From Deltaproteobacteria bacterium (GTDB taxonomy: Bacteria > Bdellovibrionota > UBA2394): a stretch of 64,000 nt of DNA. The notes under the pieces are model-generated. The model made no database searches. It had not been told where the DNA came from and was given only the letters and a program-made list of their open reading frames with translations. The stretch is from positions 186,001-250,000 of the forward strand of contig JAFLCD010000001.1 of assembly GCA_017302715.1 (NCBI GenBank). The letters are read 5' to 3'. Made by a program: the position numbers and the translations under genes. Within the stretch, counting starts at the first letter, position 1. Every line of letters begins with the position of its first letter. This document shows positions 8,674 to 16,814 of the stretch, one piece after another.

Positions 8674-10041
8674 TTAAATACTCGACTTATATTTGGCAAG
8701 CTTGTTGTGCAAAGTTTTTAAACTAATATCGAGCATCTTCGCCGCTTTTGTTTTGTTTCCATCCGCATAGCTGATCGTATGAAACAGAAAATGCTTTTCT
8801 ACTTCTTCCATGGTTTGCCCCAAACGAAATTCAACCGTGGGAGCTTTGTGTGCTTTCGAAGTCAGCGCTTCAGGCAAGTCGCCTACATCGATGAATTCGG
8901 AGTTGCAGACGATCACAGATCTTTCAATTACATTTTTAAGTTCGCGCACGTTTCCGGGCCATGTGAATTTTTTTAAAATATTCATTGCCTCGCGAGTCAT
9001 GCCCTTGATGTGGCGATCATTTTTTAAATTAAATTCTTCAATGAAAGTCTGCGCGAGAAGTGGAATATCTTCGCCACGTTCTCGAAGCGAAGGAATCTTA
9101 ATGCTAAAGACATTGAGCCGATAAAAAAGGTCTTCGCGAAAAACACCTTCTTCTACAGCTTCTTCTAAATTTTTGTTTGTTGCGGCGATTACTCGGACGT
9201 CAACTTGAACTTCTTCAGTTCCGCCAATTCTTCTAAAGGTTCCAGTTTCTAAAACTCGCAAAAGTTTAGTCTGTAAGTCGGCAGATACTTCGGCGATTTC
9301 ATCTAAGAAAATAGTTCCACCGTCCGCGACTTCAAAGCAGCCCTTCGTTTGCGAAGTTGCCGAAACAAAAGCACCGACCTCATGTCCAAAAAGTTCATTC
9401 TCTAAAAGAGATTCGGGAATTGCAGCGCAGTTTAAAACAATATAAGGCTTATCATTTCGTTTTGAATTTTGATGAATTGCTTTGGCGACAAGTTCTTTTC
9501 CCGTTCCACTTTCTCCATTGATAAAAACCGAAGCAGTGGTCGGAGCAATAATCTGAATCTGCTTAAAAATATTTTTCATCTTCGGCGTGGAGCCGTTTAG
9601 TTTTCCAAACGTACCGAGCTTTCTTACTTTGTCTTTGAGTTGAGACATCTCAAGATCGATACGAACTCGCTTCGAAATATTTTCGAGCATGATTTTTAAT
9701 CTCACGACGTCGAGGGGCTTCGTCATAAAATCGTAAGCCCCTTTTTTAATCGCTTCGACGGCGGTGTCGATATTCCCGTGAGCAGATAAAATAATGAAGG
9801 TGGTAAATTCAAGAAGTCCCTCTTCTTTAAGAGTTTGAAGAAGGCCCATTCCATCTATTTCGGGCATGACTAAGTCCGATAGAATTACGGTAGGTTGAAA
9901 TTTTTTAACAAACTCAAAACCGGCGCGACCATCGCCGGCCATCGCCACTTCGTAGCCCCAACTTGCGAGCAAATCTTTTAGCCCTTCGCGGGCATTTGGC
10001 TCGTCATCTACAATAAGAACTCGCATTTTTGATGTACTCAC
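8674..10041 (-). CDS. NtrC-family response regulator with altered GAFTGA loop
   Basis: 455 residues in three domains: receiver (phospho-acceptor Asp56 in ILSDLVMP), AAA+ domain (Walker A GESGTGKE at 176-183, Walker B GGTIFLDEI near 241-249) and a C-terminal Fis-type helix-turn-helix (NKTKAAKMLDISLKTLHNKL). The sigma-54 contact loop, normally GAFTGA, reads GAFVSA at 223-228. Its GTG start at 10041 directly follows the kinase stop, so the pair is co-transcribed; an in-frame ATG at 10026 is an alternative start. It probably activates or remodels a target set by the kinase, but sigma-54 activation is doubtful. Confidence 0.9.
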   Translation of the reverse strand: MSTSKMRVLIVDDEPNAREGLKDLLASWGYEVAMAGDGRAGFEFVKKFQPTVILSDLVMPEIDGMGLLQTLKEEGLLEFTTFIILSAHGNIDTAVEAIKKGAYDFMTKPLDVVRLKIMLENISKRVRIDLEMSQLKDKVRKLGTFGKLNGSTPKMKNIFKQIQIIAPTTASVFINGESGTGKELVAKAIHQNSKRNDKPYIVLNCAAIPESLLENELFGHEVGAFVSATSQTKGCFEVADGGTIFLDEIAEVSADLQTKLLRVLETGTFRRIGGTEEVQVDVRVIAATNKNLEEAVEEGVFREDLFYRLNVFSIKIPSLRERGEDIPLLAQTFIEEFNLKNDRHIKGMTREAMNILKKFTWPGNVRELKNVIERSVIVCNSEFIDVGDLPEALTSKAHKAPTVEFRLGQTMEEVEKHFLFHTISYADGNKTKAAKMLDISLKTLHNKLAKYKSSI

Positions 10042-10758
10042 TTAGGCGCACTCACTTATTTTTTTTGGAAAATTTAAATGAAAAGTCGTCCCCTTGCCTA
10101 CTTCGCTTTCAATCCTGATATCGCCGTGATGTTCTTTTACGACTCTTCGAACGATCGTAAGCCCAAGTCCGCTACCCTTATCTTTTGTTGTGAAATAGGG
10201 ATTAAAGATTTTTTCTAAAGTTCGTTCGTCCATTCCAAATCCCGCATCTTGAATTGAAATCAACACCCATTTGTCGGTGGAAGATGTTTTGATCGAAACT
10301 TCACCGCCGTTTGGCTGGGCCTGCAGCGAGTTCAGCATGAGATTGATAAGAGCTTGCTTCATTTGATCTGAACTTCCAAATAAACTTGGATTTTCTTTAG
10401 AAAAATCGGTTTGAAGGCGAATACCTTTTTGCTTCATCTCTTGAGCCATAAAGTCGACAACACTTTGAAGCACTTGATTGATCCCAAACTTCACTTTGGT
10501 GGACTGACTGGGGAGTGAAAGATCGAGAAACCCCTTAATGACTTTATCGAGTCGTTTCACTTCGCCTTCGATGACGTCGAGATATTTTTTGGCTCGAGTA
10601 GACGCCGAATTTTCGTAGCCTCCGGTGACCTCTAAGATAGCCGCGCGCAAAACTTCTATATTAATGATGATCGAATTCATCGGATTTTTGATTTCGTGAG
10701 CTAAGATCGTCGAGAGTTCCCCAACGGTGCTTAGGCGGTCACGGTCTTGAGCGTCCAT
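10042..10758 (-). CDS. Soluble sensor histidine kinase (NtrB-like)
   Basis: 238 residues. HisKA dimerisation domain with phospho-acceptor His21 in AHEIKNP, then HATPase_c with N-box (NLMLNSLQA), G1 (DAGFGM), F-box and G2 (GSGLGLTIV). There is no membrane segment, PAS or other sensory domain, so the input must come from a partner protein. It lies immediately upstream of the GAFVSA regulator. The start is 61 bp from the divergent lipoprotein gene, which places both promoters in that gap. Confidence 0.9.
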   Translation of the reverse strand: MDAQDRDRLSTVGELSTILAHEIKNPMNSIIINIEVLRAAILEVTGGYENSASTRAKKYLDVIEGEVKRLDKVIKGFLDLSLPSQSTKVKFGINQVLQSVVDFMAQEMKQKGIRLQTDFSKENPSLFGSSDQMKQALINLMLNSLQAQPNGGEVSIKTSSTDKWVLISIQDAGFGMDERTLEKIFNPYFTTKDKGSGLGLTIVRRVVKEHHGDIRIESEVGKGTTFHLNFPKKISECA

Positions 10759-10819
10759 TTCTTGCCTCGTTCTTCAGTGAATGCTTATATCTCATCTGAT
10801 AGAAAGATCGAGGTTTAGG

Positions 10820-11953
10820 ATGTCAAAATTACGCTCTCAAAAGTCTATTATTTTCGGGATTTTAGCTTTCGTTTTCGTGGGCTGCGCAGCCCAAGATTCT
10901 GAAAGACTTCGTCGAACAGCCGAAGACAAAATGCGAATGGCGATGCAGATCGCGCCGCATGCTGAGCCCACCAAAGAGGCGAACGATAGATTCGCAGCCG
11001 GTCAGTATTATTTATCTGAAGGTCGCTACGATCAAGCCACTCGAAGTTTCAATCAATCGATCGAAGCAAGTGAGAGAGTTTTAAGCGCAAAGTGGGCTGC
11101 ACCAGCTCCAGTTTCTACTCCGGCTCCGGCGTCAGCTGAGCCCGCTACAATACCTGAGGCACCAGCACAGCCACCGGCGCCAGCTCCGACTGCCGTACCT
11201 CCCGCAGCCGCGACAACGCCACCTGTAGCTGCTCCTTCGACCGAAGCTTCAACGACTGTTCAAGCCCACGCTTCCGCTCCGCAAGTTGTGGCACCTTCTG
11301 CTCCGGCTCCAAAGCCTCCTGTTGTTGTGCCCATAAGTCCGGCTGAGAAAAAGAATATGCCGGCTAAAGCTTATGCAAAATATTTAGCGGCAAAAAAAGG
11401 TGAGGGCGCCGTAGAAAATAAAGCCGCTCCTAAGGCGAGCGCTCAAGTTATAGAAAAAGAAGTTGAGAGGAAAGAAGAGGCTTCGGCGAAGAAACCTTCA
11501 GAGCATGAATCTACAGTCGTCGCACCTGCTGCGCCGGCTTTGAAAAAAGTTCCTGAAGTAAAAGCAGAAAATTCAGAAGCTAAAGAGGAAAAAAAGCCAG
11601 AGCCTAAAAAATTCGACATTGAAAAATCTGTTCCTGAAAAAACAGAGAAAGGTGAGCTTGCCAAAAGAAGAATTCCTGGAAGTTTGCCATTTTCGATCAA
11701 CGATCCTTCTGTTCAGGCCGAAGCACTTGTTAACTTAGATCAGACCAGCAAGTTTCTTCTTGATAACCCAAGCACTACTTTGATTTTGCAGGGTCATTTG
11801 GGTCAGGGAGAATCTGGCACTTTGGTAGATGCGCGATTTGAATCCATTCGTTCTTATTTGACGGGCAAAGGTGTGCCCGAAGATCAGATTCGTTTGGATA
11901 ATGATCGCAAGGTTGGAAAAGCTGAGTTTCAAATGTTTTTGATTGAGCACTAG
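10820..11953 (+). CDS. Lipoprotein with Pro/Ala-rich linker and OmpA-like C-terminus
   Basis: 377 residues. Signal peptide with lipobox FVGC near residue 21. A TPR-like helical segment follows (ANDRFAAGQYYLSEGRYDQA), then about 200 residues rich in Pro, Ala, Lys and Glu. The C-terminal ~85 residues resemble an OmpA/peptidoglycan-associated domain (LILQGHLGQ..., ARFESIRSYLTGKGVPEDQI). The layout fits an envelope spacer protein linking outer membrane and wall, although the family's key Asp/Arg binding pair is not clear. Start chosen at ATG 10820 after AGGTTTAGG; an earlier in-frame ATG lies at 10781. Confidence 0.75.
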   Translation: MSKLRSQKSIIFGILAFVFVGCAAQDSERLRRTAEDKMRMAMQIAPHAEPTKEANDRFAAGQYYLSEGRYDQATRSFNQSIEASERVLSAKWAAPAPVSTPAPASAEPATIPEAPAQPPAPAPTAVPPAAATTPPVAAPSTEASTTVQAHASAPQVVAPSAPAPKPPVVVPISPAEKKNMPAKAYAKYLAAKKGEGAVENKAAPKASAQVIEKEVERKEEASAKKPSEHESTVVAPAAPALKKVPEVKAENSEAKEEKKPEPKKFDIEKSVPEKTEKGELAKRRIPGSLPFSINDPSVQAEALVNLDQTSKFLLDNPSTTLILQGHLGQGESGTLVDARFESIRSYLTGKGVPEDQIRLDNDRKVGKAEFQMFLIEH

Positions 11954-11954
11954 A

Positions 11955-12290
11955 ATGAAGCCAAAAGAAATTAAACGAACGGCAGCCGGTGTAGAAATTC
12001 TTTGGAGCGATAATAAGTGCGAAGTTATTTCTTATGCATGGCTTCGCGTAAATTGTAGTTGCGCAGTTTGTCGAGAAATAAAGCTTCCGCAAAAGTTTGC
12101 GGATGTTTCGAATAACCAAAAAAAAGAGCGAATTCAAATTATGGATCTCGTTGGAAATTACGCTCTCGGAATTACTTGGGGAGACGGACATCGAGGAATT
12201 TTTGCATTCGAGAGAATTCGCGATCATGATTTGCAGCCACCACCGTCAGCGGTGAATATAAAAGATTTTGAGAAAGAATCTCGTCCATGA
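11955..12290 (+). CDS. DUF971-domain protein
   Basis: 111 residues. The pattern (VEILWSD.KCEVISYAWLRVNCSCAVCRE, then YALGITWGDGHRGIFAFERIR) matches DUF971, a small domain also found at the N-terminus of gamma-butyrobetaine hydroxylase and in Fe-S assembly associated proteins. Conserved Cys residues (CSCAVC) may bind metal. ATG 11955 lies 1 nt after the preceding stop. The next gene overlaps by 4 bp, so the genes are translationally coupled. Confidence 0.8.
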   Translation: MKPKEIKRTAAGVEILWSDNKCEVISYAWLRVNCSCAVCREIKLPQKFADVSNNQKKERIQIMDLVGNYALGITWGDGHRGIFAFERIRDHDLQPPPSAVNIKDFEKESRP

Positions 12291-12559
12291 GTTCCTATCT
12301 CGAGATGACCCAACGCTTAGGTCTCGAACCAAAACATTTTACAAATCAATCGGTAGATTTGCCTGTGATCGACTCTCATATTTATACAACACTTGGCCGC
12401 AGACTTTTTGAATTTTATAAAAAATATTCCATCGATGTTGCGGATCAGCGCGAACTTGAAGCTCTTAGTTTTATTTTGATCGCTTTCACAATGAAGCGAA
12501 ATGAGCAGCCTTCTTTGTTTAAAAGGATTAAAAATTTTTTCGTGCGGAGAAGTTCTTAG
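12287..12559 (+). CDS. Small hypothetical protein
   Basis: 90 residues, no signal peptide or membrane span. The N-terminal half is polar; the C-terminus is basic (KRIKNFFVRRSS). ATG 12287 overlaps the preceding TGA and the following methyltransferase begins right after its stop, so it belongs to a tight operon. I do not recognise the family. Confidence 0.7.
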   Translation: MSSYLEMTQRLGLEPKHFTNQSVDLPVIDSHIYTTLGRRLFEFYKKYSIDVADQRELEALSFILIAFTMKRNEQPSLFKRIKNFFVRRSS

Positions 12560-13177
12560 GTGGATCTCTCTCGAAAGTCCGAACATAAAGAAAACTCAAA
12601 AGCTTGGTGGGATGAAAAATATTCTTTAAGCTCCGATTATCTTTATTCTAAAGAACCCTCTTCTTTTTTAATGGAGCAATTAGATTTGCTTCCTTCGGGT
12701 GCGAAAATTTTAGAAATCGCCTGTGGCGAAGGTAGAAATACCGTGGCTCTTGCCGCCAAGGGTTACTCAGTAACCGCTTTTGATTTTTCAGCTAAAGCGC
12801 TGGAGCGAGCGGAAGCCCTGACAAAAGCTTCGGGAGTTTCAGTTACTTTTAAAAGTTTGGATTTGGATTTTTATCTTCCTGAGCTTTTGAGTTTTGATGC
12901 GATTATTGGAATTCAATTTAAACCTCCTCAGACTTTGCTTAAAAATCTTTCGCGAGGTTTGAAACAAAACGGCCATTTAATTTTGGAAGCTCCTTTAATG
13001 GAGTCTTCTCGCACTTATAAAAACATTGAAAGTTTCGAGTGCTTTAAGCCAAATGAATTACTCTATCAGTTTATTCCCTCTCAACAGATGACGTTTCAAA
13101 TTCGATTTTATTCGGAATTAGGGCCTAAATATGGTGAGAATGTTTATATGGTGGCAAAAAAGTCTCAGCTTTTGTAA
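12560..13177 (+). CDS. Class I SAM-dependent methyltransferase
   Basis: 205 residues. Motif I ILEIACGEGRNT at about 50-61 and motif II VTAFDFS downstream define the Rossmann methyltransferase fold; WWDEKYS near the N-terminus is typical of TehB/thiopurine-type methyltransferases. The substrate is unknown. It starts at GTG 12560 directly after the previous stop, with GCGGAGAAG as a possible ribosome site. Co-transcription with the DUF971 gene is likely. Confidence 0.8.
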   Translation: MDLSRKSEHKENSKAWWDEKYSLSSDYLYSKEPSSFLMEQLDLLPSGAKILEIACGEGRNTVALAAKGYSVTAFDFSAKALERAEALTKASGVSVTFKSLDLDFYLPELLSFDAIIGIQFKPPQTLLKNLSRGLKQNGHLILEAPLMESSRTYKNIESFECFKPNELLYQFIPSQQMTFQIRFYSELGPKYGENVYMVAKKSQLL

Positions 13178-13230
13178 TCACTAAAGACGGCCGCGCGGGT
13201 CGGCCCACACACAATCGAAATGGAGAAGAA

Positions 13231-14295
13231 ATGAGCTCTTATATTTTTAAAGCAACGGATATGGTCGGGCGCGATCGAGCCTATACATTTGATGATGTAT
13301 TGTTGGTGCCTTGTCGATCGAGTTTGCAAAGTCGTTTTCACACCGACGTCGAAACTCAATTCACTAAAAGATTTCGTTTAAAACTTCCCGTCGTTGCCGC
13401 AAATATGGATACGGTTTCTGAAAAAGAAATGTGCATCGCCATGAATTCGATGGGTGCGACGGCCATTTTACATCGCTTCATGACGATCGAAGATCAAGTC
13501 GTGCAAGTAAAGGCGATCGTCGCTGCACATAAGTCAGGCGAAGGAACCATCGCGGCTTCGATTGGCGTGAATCAAGATTCAAAAGAGCGAGCCAAAGCTT
13601 TGGTCGATGTGGGCGCACAAATTCTCACCGTTGATATCGCGCACGGACACTCCGATTCGATGATCGATATGGTGAAGTATTTGAAAAAAGAATTTCCAAA
13701 AGTAGATGTGATCGCAGGAAATATCGCAACTCCAAGAGCTGCAGAAGATTTAATTGCCGCCGGTGCCGATGCGGTGAAAGTGGGAATTGGTCCAGGTAGT
13801 ATGTGCACGACTCGAATCATCACCGGAGTTGGGATGCCTCAGTTGTCGGCGATCGCTACATGTTCGGCCGTGGGACAACGCGAAGGCGTTCCTATGATCG
13901 CTGACGGTGGAATCAAAACGAGCGGCGATGCGATGAAAGCTTTAGCGGCTGGAGCTTCGTCTGTGATGCTCGGAAATGTTTTAGCTGGATGTCTTGAAAC
14001 TCCAGGTGAATTGGTGAATGGCCGAAAAGCTTATCGAGGAATGGCCTCTCGCTCGGCTCAAACATCTTGGCGAGGCGGACAACTTCCAGAAGGTATGGCT
14101 CCCGAAGGCGAAAGTACTTTTGTAAACTGCAAAGGTCCCGCTCGAGAAATCGTTCAGGAACTTGTGGGCGGAATTCGAAGCGGAATGAGTTATCTCAATT
14201 CTCGTCAGCTGTCGGATTTAAGCGAGTTCGCGTATTTCGTCGAAGTAAGCCCTAACTGCTTGCGCGAAAACCACGCCCATGGCTTAATGCGCTGA
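13231..14295 (+). CDS. IMP dehydrogenase/GMP reductase family enzyme without CBS domains
   Basis: 354 residues, close to GMP reductase length and shorter than the usual CBS-containing IMP dehydrogenase. Active-site Cys192 lies in [11 protein letters not shown]; phosphate loops are DGGI and MLGN. The flap region ([11 protein letters not shown]) and PEGMAPEGE lie before [11 protein letters not shown]. The GVGMPQLSA segment after the Cys loop looks more like GMP reductase, while YRGM resembles IMP dehydrogenase, so the direction of the reaction in guanine nucleotide metabolism is left open. RBS GGAGAAG precedes ATG 13231. A hairpin follows the stop. Confidence 0.82.
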   Translation: MSSYIFKATDMVGRDRAYTFDDVLLVPCRSSLQSRFHTDVETQFTKRFRLKLPVVAANMDTVSEKEMCIAMNSMGATAILHRFMTIEDQVVQVKAIVAAHKSGEGTIAASIGVNQDSKERAKALVDVGAQILTVDIAHGHSDSMIDMVKYLKKEFPKVDVIAGNIATPRAAEDLIAAGADAVKVGIGPGSMCTTRIITGVGMPQLSAIATCSAVGQREGVPMIADGGIKTSGDAMKALAAGASSVMLGNVLAGCLETPGELVNGRKAYRGMASRSAQTSWRGGQLPEGMAPEGESTFVNCKGPAREIVQELVGGIRSGMSYLNSRQLSDLSEFAYFVEVSPNCLRENHAHGLMR

Positions 14296-14322
14296 AGTTA
14301 ATCGAGCTTAACTCAATTAACT
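14296..14322 (+). terminator. Possible terminator hairpin after the IMPDH/GMPR gene
   Basis: AGTTAATCGAG / CTCAATTAACT pair over 10 of 11 positions around a 5-nt loop, directly after the stop codon. The following TTTACGAGAATTTTT is only a weak U-tract, so termination may be incomplete and tRNA-Arg could be co-transcribed. Confidence 0.5.
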
Positions 14323-14331
14323 TTACGAGAA

Positions 14332-14431
14332 TTTTTGCTTCAGATGATGAAGACGACGACGAGTGAAGGAGGCGTACAACGATATACGTTGACTGAGCGA
14401 GGAGGAAGTCTGAAGAAATATGAAGCAAAAA
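14332..14431 (+). repeat. Structured tRNA-adjacent element B (100 bp)
   Basis: Perfect closing arms TTTTTGCTTCA (14332-14342) and TGAAGCAAAAA (14421-14431). A central hairpin CAACG-ATATA-CGTTG (14377-14391) sits at the midpoint. Both connecting arms are purine rich with GA-rich triplets and contain AAGGAGG and GAGGAGG. The element ends 11 nt before tRNA-Arg. It shares architecture with the elements at 14521 and 48196. Confidence 0.65.
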
Positions 14432-14442
14432 GGCGAAGTAAA

Positions 14443-14516
14443 GCGGCCTTAGCTCAGCTGGATAGAGCATCTGGCTTCGAACCAGAGGGTCGGGCGTTCG
14501 AATCGCTCAGGCCGCG
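14443..14516 (+). tRNA. tRNA-Arg (anticodon TCG)
   Basis: 74-nt cloverleaf: acceptor GCGGCCT/AGGCCGC, D-arm GCTC/GAGC, anticodon stem TCTGG/CCAGA with loop CTTCGAA (TCG, reads CGA), T-arm GGGCG/CGCTC and discriminator G. CCA is not encoded. It is flanked on both sides by structured repeat elements. Confidence 0.96.
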
Positions 14517-14520
14517 TTTC

Positions 14521-14619
14521 TTTTTCTCTCCAGCATCGTTCTCACCTCCTCAACTTCAGTTACGTATATCACAATACGCGCCTTCGTTTCGTCGGTTGCG
14601 GCCTCGCTGGAGAGAAAAA
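14521..14619 (-). repeat. Structured tRNA-adjacent element A (99 bp)
   Basis: Perfect 14-bp closing arms TTTTTCTCTCCAGC (14521-14534) and GCTGGAGAGAAAAA (14606-14619). A central hairpin CGTAT-6 nt-ATACG (14563-14578) is at the exact midpoint. Read on the - strand the arms are purine rich and include GAGGAGG. It begins 4 nt after tRNA-Arg and is inverted relative to element B. GAAGG, GCGTA, GATATACGT and GAGGAGG occur in the same order in both. Confidence 0.65.
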
Positions 14620-14638
14620 TAAAAATATGTCTCTGTAA

Positions 14639-15484
14639 TTAATGTCCGACGTACATCGTGGGAATAGGGCCGTCTTGATTTTCATATTCTACAAAACGAA
14701 ATACTGGTGGTTTGCCGACTTGGACATCGAGAATTCTTAATGTCGGTACATACATGTGCTCAGATGTTCTTTGCAAAATGAGACGAACACCTTTTTGATC
14801 TTTATTGTCCTCGAGAATTTTAAATCCTCTTATTTTTTCTAACCAAGCATCTCTTAATCTTCGATTTGGAAAGTTTGGGTTAAATCCAGAAATATAAATT
14901 TTTGCATTAGCTTCAGCGAGCTGCCCAAATTGATACAAAACAAAATCAAGATGTGGAGAATAGGCGACTGAAGAAAGCACATCCGTAATGGCATGAAATT
15001 TTCCAATATCTTCTGGATCGACTTTTTCAATGTAAGTTTGATCGAGAACGACTAATTTTTGTCGTACGAATTTTCGTGGCTCTTTCATGAATCCTTGTAT
15101 GGATTTTGGCCAAACATAGGCGGGGTCTAATTTGTGAATATTGATAGAGACTATCTGAGGGGATTCATCTCCTTTTTTAGCAATCATATCGGCTTCGGCC
15201 TGCAAAGCTCCGCCTCCAACATTTAGCCATCGTTGATCGGAACCTAACTCAAAAAGTTCAGAAACGGATTCGGGTTTTAATAACGTTTTGAAGCTGGTGT
15301 TATTTCCTAAACTGCGTGTCACTAAGCCTCGGTCCATAAAAAAAGAGTGGTCAGACGCGTTCTCTAGCGAATCTCTTAAGCTGGCAATTCTTTGAGCGGT
15401 TTCGATACATTCGACAACTGCCGCTTCAAGGCTTTGAAAGCCGCTAATAACTAGAAATAGAAGTAGAAAGAACTGCATCACCAT
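14639..15484 (-). CDS. Exported protein with a SAM-methyltransferase-like segment, unknown
   Basis: 281 residues from ATG 15484. The N-terminus MVMQFFLLLFLVISGF is a hydrophobic export signal; a GTG at 15523 in the same frame is an alternative start. The mature part has LNVGGGALQAEADM, which resembles methyltransferase motif I (LDVGCG), then a block like a class I methyltransferase core (AITDVLSSVAYSPHLD, AKIYISGFNP). A methyltransferase with a signal peptide would be unusual, so the resemblance may be only structural. It ends near element A and stands alone. Confidence 0.7.
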   Translation of the reverse strand: MVMQFFLLLFLVISGFQSLEAAVVECIETAQRIASLRDSLENASDHSFFMDRGLVTRSLGNNTSFKTLLKPESVSELFELGSDQRWLNVGGGALQAEADMIAKKGDESPQIVSINIHKLDPAYVWPKSIQGFMKEPRKFVRQKLVVLDQTYIEKVDPEDIGKFHAITDVLSSVAYSPHLDFVLYQFGQLAEANAKIYISGFNPNFPNRRLRDAWLEKIRGFKILEDNKDQKGVRLILQRTSEHMYVPTLRILDVQVGKPPVFRFVEYENQDGPIPTMYVGH

Positions 15485-15610
15485 AAGATATTTCTCTGCA
15501 GGTTCTATGCCAAAAAATGACACGATGCATAGTGATTCAAAGAAAAATCAGGGTATTAATAATTGACGAAAATCTCTGGGCCTGGCGTCAGAATATGCTA
15601 ATTAAGCCGT

Positions 15611-15841
15611 ATGAATGCCTTTTATACGTATTTGATCGCGCTATGTGTCGCTCTATCGACAGTGTGCATAAGTTGTGCAAAGAATGATAACGCGCAAAGC
15701 CAGAATTCATCGGATTTGCAGAAGTCTTCACGAAAATATGAGGTCGAGGTGCGTCAGATGATCCAGGATTTCGAACGAACGCAAGTCTCGATGGTAAGCG
15801 GTTTTACGACCCAATTCGATAGTCAAAAAGGGATTCAGTGA
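15611..15841 (+). CDS. Small lipoprotein
   Basis: 76 residues. Hydrophobic signal peptide ends at a Cys in VCISCAK (about residue 22), a probable lipobox. The remaining ~50 residues are polar and helical. Its stop overlaps the GTG start of the next exported protein, so the two are coupled. Function is unknown. Confidence 0.7.
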   Translation: MNAFYTYLIALCVALSTVCISCAKNDNAQSQNSSDLQKSSRKYEVEVRQMIQDFERTQVSMVSGFTTQFDSQKGIQ

Positions 15842-16413
15842 AAATTTTTTTTCTAACTTTAGTAAGTTCCTTTATTTTTTCTAATATTTTTGCCGTAGAA
15901 AAAAATGAATTGGCGGGTCCGCTCGCGACTAAAGTTTTGGAGTCAGAAAATGCAATTCTGATTCGGGTCGACTGGAGCGGTTCAAAGATAATTCAAGAAT
16001 TTTTTGAAAAAAATAAAATAGACTCAAAGAAATTTGAATGCCGCGAATGGAGTGAAGATGAAAGCAATGGCGCAACTTCTTGTTTGCTTCGATGGGGTGC
16101 CAAAGGTTTTGAAGACCTAAACTTAAAAGATTCCGATTTAATTAATGAAAGCGCGGGTTTTAAAAATGACGGTTCCGCAGCTGTTTTTATAGAAGACAAT
16201 AGCTTAAATATTCGAATGCGTTCTGGCGCCGCCGCGAAAATTTTAAAATTGATGGAGCCGAATTATATAAAAATTCCTGAAATGAGTTTTCAGAATGCAG
16301 AAATGTACTGTGCTAAACTTTTCTCGAAAAAATTCTATCCGTATGTGAGTTGCAGATTTATCTTTAATGCGAATGGAAATTTCAAAGCCAATCCGCCAGC
16401 AGAAAAAAAATAG
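15838..16413 (+). CDS. Exported protein of unknown function
   Basis: 191 residues, starting at GTG 15838 that overlaps the preceding TGA. A signal peptide (MKIFFLTLVSSFIFSNIFAVE) is followed by an acidic soluble domain with about four Cys residues that could form disulphides in the periplasm. No family was recognised. It is convergent with the DUF2203 gene, whose stop lies 3 bp away. Confidence 0.72.
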   Translation: MKIFFLTLVSSFIFSNIFAVEKNELAGPLATKVLESENAILIRVDWSGSKIIQEFFEKNKIDSKKFECREWSEDESNGATSCLLRWGAKGFEDLNLKDSDLINESAGFKNDGSAAVFIEDNSLNIRMRSGAAAKILKLMEPNYIKIPEMSFQNAEMYCAKLFSKKFYPYVSCRFIFNANGNFKANPPAEKK

Positions 16414-16416
16414 AAT

Positions 16417-16791
16417 TTAACAAACTCGTTTGCGAGTTTTATAGCTTCCCGAATATTCATGAAAATAACGAACGCGCTTTTCGGGATATTTCCAGCAGAG
16501 ATAGCCATCACCCGTATCAAAATCGACGAGCCAAATTCCTTTAGCGAGAGCGCCGATGCGATGAATTTTTTCTGTCCAGCGAACCACAGCCGCATCGTAT
16601 TCCTCGCAGAGTGCTTTATAGGGTGGAGTATCTTTTACGACATAAGGAATTTTCTTAAGGATTTCATCAGTTTCTTGAATAGCTTCTTGCGTTAGACGTC
16701 TAACGATTGGCAAAAGCGCATTCGCCGACTCATTGGTGAAAGTGTCGGGAGGAGCTTCAGAGGTAGAAAATAGATTATAAATTTTTGCCAT
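16417..16791 (-). CDS. DUF2203-family protein
   Basis: 124 residues. The N-terminal TFTNESANALLPIVRRLTQEA helix and the C-terminal signature GIWLVDFDTGDGYLCWKYPE...YFHEY match DUF2203, a small conserved protein of unknown function. No signal or membrane segment. It is divergent from the transketolase pair, 23 bp away, so their promoters are close or overlapping. Confidence 0.82.
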   Translation of the reverse strand: MAKIYNLFSTSEAPPDTFTNESANALLPIVRRLTQEAIQETDEILKKIPYVVKDTPPYKALCEEYDAAVVRWTEKIHRIGALAKGIWLVDFDTGDGYLCWKYPEKRVRYFHEYSGSYKTRKRVC

Positions 16792-16814
16792 ATCAGCTAA
16801 TTACATAGTTAGCC

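Noticed and set aside
11100-11400. Pro/Ala-rich repeats as a DNA repeat or CRISPR
   Set aside because: The periodicity is low-complexity coding sequence of a lipoprotein linker without regular repeat/spacer structure.
14586-14605. Element A as a rho-independent terminator for tRNA-Arg
   Set aside because: The stem is followed by an A-run, not a U-run, on either strand.
15580-15602. Sigma-54-like sequence before the gene at 15611
   Set aside because: GG and GC are 11 nt apart instead of 10, which breaks the required spacing.
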